64,000 nt of DNA from NCBI RefSeq assembly GCF_027497995.1, contig NZ_JAODBT010000002.1:496001-560000 (forward strand), in the 5' to 3' direction. The translations under genes and the position numbers were made by a program. Under the pieces are notes generated by a model. That model saw nothing but the letters and a program-made list of their open reading frames with translations, searched no databases and was not told the DNA's origin. Source of the stretch: Stenotrophomonas sp. Iso1. GTDB taxonomy: Bacteria; Pseudomonadota; Gammaproteobacteria; Xanthomonadales; Xanthomonadaceae. How positions within the stretch are numbered: the stretch's first letter is position 1; every line of letters starts with the position of its first letter. Positions 59,457 to 64,000 of this stretch are shown here, piece by piece.

Positions 59457-60535
59457 GCGGCGTGCTGGATCTCGTGCGTGACGATCTGCGTGGGTTTGCG
59501 GGTTACTCATCTGCCCGCAGCGCCAAGCTGGAAGGCGATATCTGGCTCAACGCCAACGAATCAGCTTGGGCGAACCCGGGTGATGTGCAGGCCAGCTGCC
59601 GTCGCTATCCGGACCCACAACCACAGGCCCTGCGTGAGCGGTTGGCCGGCTTGTACGGCTGTTCGGCGGAACAACTGCTGATCGGTCGCGGCAGCGATGA
59701 AGCCATCGACCTGCTGGTCCGCGCGCTATGCGTGCCGGGGCGGGACGCCGTGTTGTACACGCCGCCGGTGTTTGGCATGTATGCGGTTAGCGCACGCTTG
59801 CAGAACGCAACTGCGCTGGAAGTGCCACTGCGCGACACGAATGCCGGTTTCGTGCCGGATATCGACACCATCATCGCCACCGCAAGACAGGGCAACGCCA
59901 AGCTGGTCTTCCTGTGTTCGCCATCGAATCCTGGTGGTTTGAGTATCCCGCTGCAGGAGGTTGAAGCAGTCGCCTCTGCGCTGCGTGGGCAGGCGTTGGT
60001 GGTGGTGGATGAGGCTTATGCCGAGTTTGCTGACGAGCCGTCCGCGGTGAGCTTGCTGGCGCGTTACGACAATGTCGCGGTGTTGCGGACCTTGTCCAAA
60101 GCGCACGCGTTGGCGGCAGCACGCATCGGCACTGTCATAGCCGATGCGGATCTGATCACGGTACTGCGTCGTTGTCAGGCACCGTATCCCATCCCGACAC
60201 CGTGCTCGACGCTGGCACTGGAAGGCTTGAGCAGTAGTGCGCTGGAACTGACCCATGGCCGGATTGCCACGGTGCGCGCTGAACGTGACCGCCTGCGCTT
60301 TGCATTGGCCAGCCGTGCATGTGTGCGCCATGTCTACGCCTCGGATGCGAACTTCCTGCTGGTGCGCTTCGTCAATGCCGAGGCTGCATTCCAAACGTTG
60401 TTGGCAGCCGGTGTGGTGGTGCGCGATCAGCGTGCTGCGCCACAACTGCAGGACGCCCTGCGTATCACCCTCGGAACCCCTGAACAGAACGACCGCGTCC
60501 TTGACGCGCTCACCACGCTGGAGCCTGCTGCATGA
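59453..60535 (+). CDS. hisC: Histidinol-phosphate aminotransferase
   Basis: PLP enzyme converting imidazole acetol phosphate to histidinol phosphate, 360 residues. The GTG at 59453 overlaps the hisD stop (GTGA); the frame upstream runs inside hisD. Motifs are [13 protein letters not shown] near residue 30, [19 protein letters not shown], and the PLP lysine in [16 protein letters not shown]. Its stop overlaps hisB. Confidence 0.96.
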   Translation: MSGVLDLVRDDLRGFAGYSSARSAKLEGDIWLNANESAWANPGDVQASCRRYPDPQPQALRERLAGLYGCSAEQLLIGRGSDEAIDLLVRALCVPGRDAVLYTPPVFGMYAVSARLQNATALEVPLRDTNAGFVPDIDTIIATARQGNAKLVFLCSPSNPGGLSIPLQEVEAVASALRGQALVVVDEAYAEFADEPSAVSLLARYDNVAVLRTLSKAHALAAARIGTVIADADLITVLRRCQAPYPIPTPCSTLALEGLSSSALELTHGRIATVRAERDRLRFALASRACVRHVYASDANFLLVRFVNAEAAFQTLLAAGVVVRDQRAAPQLQDALRITLGTPEQNDRVLDALTTLEPAA

Positions 60536-61605
60536 CCCCCATTCTGTTCGTCGATCGTGACGGCACTCTGATCGAGGAGCCGGCGGACTTCCAGATCGAC
60601 GCTTACGAAAAACTGCGTCTGGTGAAGAACGTCATCCCGGCCATGCTCAAGCTACGCGATGCCGGCTACCAGTTCGTCATCGTCACCAACCAGGATGGTC
60701 TGGGCAGCGAAGACTACCCGCAGGAAAGCTTCGACGGCCCCAACGATCTGATGCTGCAGATATTCGCCAGCCAGGGCATCGTCTTCCGCGATGTGCTGGT
60801 GGACCCGAGTTGGCCACAGGACAACAGCCCCAATCGCAAACCGGGCATTGGCATGATGCTGTCGTATCTGCAGGATCGCACCATCGACTGGGCGCGCTCA
60901 GGCATGGTGGGGGACCGGCCCACCGATATCCAGTTTGCCGACAACATGAAGATCCGTGGCTTCCAGCTGCGTACCGAACAATTCGGTGGCGAGTGGGATT
61001 GGGACGCCATTGCGCACGAACTGGCAGATGCACCGCGCCGGGCCACTGTGCAGCGCGACACGAAAGAAACCCAGATTCGTGTGTTCGTTGATCTGGACAA
61101 AGTAGCAGGCGCGAAGATCGCCACCGGTCTGCCGTTCTTCGACCACATGCTTGACCAGATTGGTCGCCATGGCGGTTTCGCGTTGGAAGTTGAAGCCAAG
61201 GGCGATCTGCATATCGATGAGCACCACACCATCGAGGACACCGGGCTGGCACTTGGCCAGGCGCTGCGTGAAGCGCTGGGTGACAAACGTGGCATCGGTC
61301 GCTACGGCTTCACCCTGCCGATGGACGAAACGCTGGCCAGCGCCGCGTTGGATTTCAGCGGCCGGCCGTACTTCGTGTTTGAAGGGGAGTTCAAGCGTGA
61401 GCGGGTAGGCGACATGCCGACCGAACTGGTGCCGCACTTTTTCCGTTCGCTGTGTGATTCGGCAGGTTTGAATCTCAACCTGAAGGTGGAAGGCGACAAC
61501 GACCACCACAAAGTCGAAGCCTGCTTCAAAGCACTGGCGCGCGCGTTGCGCCAAGCCATTCGCCGAGAAGGTACTGAGTTGCCTTCGACCAAGGGTGCGT
61601 TGTGA
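60532..61605 (+). CDS. hisB: Bifunctional histidinol-phosphatase / imidazoleglycerol-phosphate dehydratase
   Basis: Two-domain enzyme of 357 residues, as in enteric bacteria. The N-terminal HAD phosphatase has [14 protein letters not shown] and [16 protein letters not shown]. The C-terminal dehydratase (from about residue 168) has the metal-binding [17 protein letters not shown] and [19 protein letters not shown]. The ATG overlaps the hisC stop, and hisH starts inside its stop. Confidence 0.97.
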   Translation: MTPILFVDRDGTLIEEPADFQIDAYEKLRLVKNVIPAMLKLRDAGYQFVIVTNQDGLGSEDYPQESFDGPNDLMLQIFASQGIVFRDVLVDPSWPQDNSPNRKPGIGMMLSYLQDRTIDWARSGMVGDRPTDIQFADNMKIRGFQLRTEQFGGEWDWDAIAHELADAPRRATVQRDTKETQIRVFVDLDKVAGAKIATGLPFFDHMLDQIGRHGGFALEVEAKGDLHIDEHHTIEDTGLALGQALREALGDKRGIGRYGFTLPMDETLASAALDFSGRPYFVFEGEFKRERVGDMPTELVPHFFRSLCDSAGLNLNLKVEGDNDHHKVEACFKALARALRQAIRREGTELPSTKGAL

Positions 61606-62204
61606 GCATCGTCGGCCTGGTTGATGCCGGCGGCGCCAACCTTGGCTCGGTGCGTTATGCATTGGAGCGCCTGGACGTTGACGTGCGCATGGTGCGTGAA
61701 GCCCAGGAATTTGACGGCGTTGACCGGGTGATCTTGCCTGGTGTTGGTGCAGCAGCTGAAGGTATGCGGCGGCTGCACGCACAGGGCTTGGTTGAGCCGC
61801 TGCGACAGCTGCAGGTGCCATTGATCGGCATTTGCCTGGGCATGCAGCTGCTGTTTGAGGGTTCGGAAGAGGGCAATGTCGAATGTCTGGGGCTGCTGCC
61901 CGGTATCGTCCGCCGCCTGCATCCAGGCGTGGGCGTGCGGGTGCCGCACATGGGCTGGAACAAGTTGTTGGCGCTGCGTGAATCGTCGCTGCTGGATGGC
62001 GTTCCGGTGGGTTCCAGCGCCTACTTCGTGCACAGCTACGCCGCACCGGTGACCTCCGACACCGTGGCAGCCTGCCACCACGGCGGCTTGTTCACAGCAG
62101 TGGTGCAGCGAGGGCGCCTGTGTGGTGCGCAGTTCCACCCTGAGCGTTCTGCGGGCCCAGGCGCGCGCATCCTTCGCAATTTTCTTGAGATCACAACGCA
62201 ATGA
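61602..62204 (+). CDS. hisH: Imidazole glycerol phosphate synthase glutaminase subunit
   Basis: Class I glutamine amidotransferase of 200 residues that feeds ammonia to HisF. The catalytic cysteine is in [19 protein letters not shown] near residue 77, and the histidine-glutamate pair is in [10 protein letters not shown] near 178. The start is GTG overlapping the hisB stop (GTGA). Confidence 0.96.
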   Translation: MSIVGLVDAGGANLGSVRYALERLDVDVRMVREAQEFDGVDRVILPGVGAAAEGMRRLHAQGLVEPLRQLQVPLIGICLGMQLLFEGSEEGNVECLGLLPGIVRRLHPGVGVRVPHMGWNKLLALRESSLLDGVPVGSSAYFVHSYAAPVTSDTVAACHHGGLFTAVVQRGRLCGAQFHPERSAGPGARILRNFLEITTQ

Positions 62205-62935
62205 GTTTCATCGTCTATCCCGCGCTGGACATCCGCGAAGGCCGCGTCGTTCGCCTGTTGCAGGGCGATTACGCCAAGCAGACCACTTATGGCGACGACC
62301 CGCTGCCACGTGCGCAGGCGTTTGCGGCCATCGGTGCGAATTGGATGCATCTGGTCGACCTGGACGCCGCCAAGGCAGGCGGCTACACGCTGGCGCCGTT
62401 GCTGGCCCAGATTGCGTCGAACACGGCGCTGAAAGTGCAGACCGGTGGCGGCGTGCGTGGCCGCGATGATGTCGCTCGTATCCTCGACGCTGGCGCCAGT
62501 CGCGTGGTGATTGGCTCGTTGGCGGTGCGTGAGCCCGACAACGTGCAGGTTTGGCTGCAGGAGTTCGGCGCCGAGCATCTGACCATCGCGCTGGACACTC
62601 GGCAGGGCGACGACGGCGTGTGGCGCCTGCCGGTGCATGGCTGGACCGAGACCGCCGACATTACGCTGGACGAGCTTTCACAACGTTACGCACAGGCTGG
62701 CATGAAGCACCTGCTGTGCACCGATATTTCGCGCGATGGCATGCTCTCCGGGCCCAATATCGACCTCTACGCCCATCTGTCGCGAATGCTTCCTGGCGTC
62801 GCGGTGCAGGCATCCGGTGGCGTGCGGGACGTGGCCGACATCCGTGCGTCGAAGGCCGCAGGCTGCGGCGGCGCGGTACTTGGCAAGGCCTTGCTGGAAG
62901 GTCACCTGAAACTCGACGAGGCCCTGACATGTTGA
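62201..62935 (+). CDS. hisA: ProFAR isomerase (phosphoribosylformimino-5-aminoimidazole carboxamide ribotide isomerase)
   Basis: Beta-alpha barrel isomerase of 244 residues. The first catalytic aspartate is in [19 protein letters not shown] at residue 8 and the second in [14 protein letters not shown] near 170. Phosphate loops [11 protein letters not shown] and [13 protein letters not shown] are clear. It overlaps hisH by four bases and hisF by seven. Confidence 0.97.
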   Translation: MSFIVYPALDIREGRVVRLLQGDYAKQTTYGDDPLPRAQAFAAIGANWMHLVDLDAAKAGGYTLAPLLAQIASNTALKVQTGGGVRGRDDVARILDAGASRVVIGSLAVREPDNVQVWLQEFGAEHLTIALDTRQGDDGVWRLPVHGWTETADITLDELSQRYAQAGMKHLLCTDISRDGMLSGPNIDLYAHLSRMLPGVAVQASGGVRDVADIRASKAAGCGGAVLGKALLEGHLKLDEALTC

Positions 62936-63705
62936 GTCGCCGCATCATTCCGTGCCTGGACGTGCGCGAAGGTCGCGTGGTTAAAGGTGTCAAGTTCCGC
63001 GATCACGTCGACATGGGCGACATCAGTGAGTTGGCATTGCGGTATCGCGATGAAGGCGCGGACGAACTGGTTTTTTACGACATCTCGGCAAGCCCGGAGG
63101 GGCGTTCTGTGGATCGCGAATGGATAGAACGGGTTGCGCGCCTGATCGACATTCCGTTCTGCGTGGCTGGTGGCATCCGCGATGTCGAGACCGCCCGCGC
63201 AGTGCTCAATGCCGGTGCTGACAAGATTTCGATCAATACACCGGCGCTGGAAAATCCCGTGCTGATCGAAGAACTGGCCGAGGCATTTGGCCAGCAATGT
63301 GTGGTGGTCGGCATCGACTCCATCCGCGAGCCCGACGGGCAGTGGCGGGTGCGTTCTTACACGGGCGACCCCGCCAAGACCCGCAGTGAAGCACGGCTCA
63401 CCCTGGACTGGCTGCGTGAAATACAACAGCGCGGCGCGGGGGAAATAGTGCTGAACTGCATGGACAGTGATGGCGTCCGCAAAGGGTATGACATCGCCCA
63501 GCTGCGGCAGGCCCGGGCGTTGTGCACGGTTCCGTTGGTTGCCTCCGGCGGCGCGGGCATGCCCCAGCATTTTGCCGATGTATTCGAACAGGCCGACGTT
63601 GACGGCGCGCTGGCCGCCAGCGTGTTCCACTCAGGTGCCATTGCTATTCCGGAACTCAAACAGTTCCTGCGCAAACAACAGATCGAGGTAAGGGATGTCT
63701 ACTGA
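62929..63705 (+). CDS. hisF: Imidazole glycerol phosphate synthase cyclase subunit
   Basis: Beta-alpha barrel cyclase of 258 residues, forming the synthase with HisH. The catalytic aspartates are in [18 protein letters not shown] (Asp11) and [17 protein letters not shown] (near 130). ATG 62929 lies inside the hisA end; the longer open frame is an artefact of hisA in another phase. hisI starts 11 bases before its stop. Confidence 0.97.
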   Translation: MLSRRIIPCLDVREGRVVKGVKFRDHVDMGDISELALRYRDEGADELVFYDISASPEGRSVDREWIERVARLIDIPFCVAGGIRDVETARAVLNAGADKISINTPALENPVLIEELAEAFGQQCVVVGIDSIREPDGQWRVRSYTGDPAKTRSEARLTLDWLREIQQRGAGEIVLNCMDSDGVRKGYDIAQLRQARALCTVPLVASGGAGMPQHFADVFEQADVDGALAASVFHSGAIAIPELKQFLRKQQIEVRDVY

Positions 63706-64000
63706 ATTCAAGGCGCTTGATCCGGCAGCACTGGACTGGGCCAAGGTCGATGGGCTGATGCCGGTCATCGTGCAGGACGTCGCAACGTTGCGGGTGCTGA
63801 TGCTCGGCTACATGGACCGCGAAGCGTTTGAGAAGACACGCGACAGTGGCAAGGTCACGTTCTTCAGCCGCACAAAAAAACGCCTTTGGACCAAGGGCGA
63901 GACTTCTGGCAATCATCTGGAATTGGTGGATATCGGTGTTGATTGCGACGCCGACACCCTGCTGGTCACTGCCATCCCGCACGGCCCCACTTGCCACACT
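63695..64000 (+). CDS. hisI: Phosphoribosyl-AMP cyclohydrolase (HisI/HisIE), 5' part
   Basis: The gene runs off the window; 102 residues are visible. The ATG at 63695 is preceded by AAGGG and overlaps hisF by 11 bases. The PRA-CH domain is complete enough to name: [40 protein letters not shown], and the metal-binding DCDADTLL and GPTCH. Whether a HisE pyrophosphohydrolase domain is fused at the C-terminus cannot be seen here. Confidence 0.95.
   Translation, partial: MSTEFKALDPAALDWAKVDGLMPVIVQDVATLRVLMLGYMDREAFEKTRDSGKVTFFSRTKKRLWTKGETSGNHLELVDIGVDCDADTLLVTAIPHGPTCHT

Overview
The window is a chromosomal segment of a gammaproteobacterium, most likely a Stenotrophomonas-like member of the Xanthomonadaceae. 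The evidence is the gene order exbB-exbD-msbA-lpxK-kdsB, uvrC-pgsA-tRNA-Gly/Cys-thrS-infC-rpmI-rplT-pheST-ihfA-merR-tRNA-Pro, a TrpR-family gene heading the his operon, and generally GC-rich codon use. The species call is inference.

Layout. 1-9.3 kb: end of comEC, then a tightly overlapping envelope and repair operon (exbB, exbD, msbA, lpxK, kdsB, a small tyrosine phosphatase, a thioredoxin-like/NHL protein, uvrC, pgsA). 9.3-18 kb: three identical tRNA-Gly genes, tRNA-Cys, and a translation block (thrS, infC with an AUC start, rpmI, rplT, pheS, pheT, ihfA, merR, tRNA-Pro). 18-21 kb: scar of an integrated element. It holds a broken tyrosine recombinase beside tRNA-Pro, a lipoprotein gene, a small six-cysteine secreted peptide gene, and a degenerate copy of the tRNA-Pro 3' end. 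21-28.4 kb: leftward metabolic genes (DMT transporter, murB, pyrD, methyltransferase, DUF4190, amaB-type aldehyde dehydrogenase) and rightward kdsA.

28.6-46.5 kb: an exopolysaccharide/capsule locus. A leftward, partly AT-richer set makes the repeat unit (initiating glycosylphosphotransferase, ugd, GT2, Wzx flippase, Wzy-like polymerase, GT4, acyltransferase, galE). A divergent rightward pair encodes a Wzb-type phosphatase and a Wzc-type tyrosine kinase. Facing them is a leftward gfc/yjb-type export operon: a GfcA/YjbE-like protein, a Wza-type lipoprotein, and GfcB, GfcC and GfcD/YjbH homologues. The set suggests a Wzx/Wzy-made, acidic, possibly acylated polymer exported through group-4-capsule-like machinery.

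46.8-64 kb: tRNA-Arg, an AraC regulator, a second DMT transporter, thrABC preceded by a Thr-rich leader peptide, an FNR-like regulator, hisS, and the his operon (hisR-like regulator, hisG-D-C-B-H-A-F-I, the last gene cut by the window edge). A 34-bp near-palindrome overlaps the hisR promoter and is a good operator candidate.

The main regulatory observations are the Thr-rich leader peptides before thrA and possibly thrS, the AUC start of infC, and the his operator. The main accessory observations are the tRNA-Pro integration scar and the hybrid exopolysaccharide locus.
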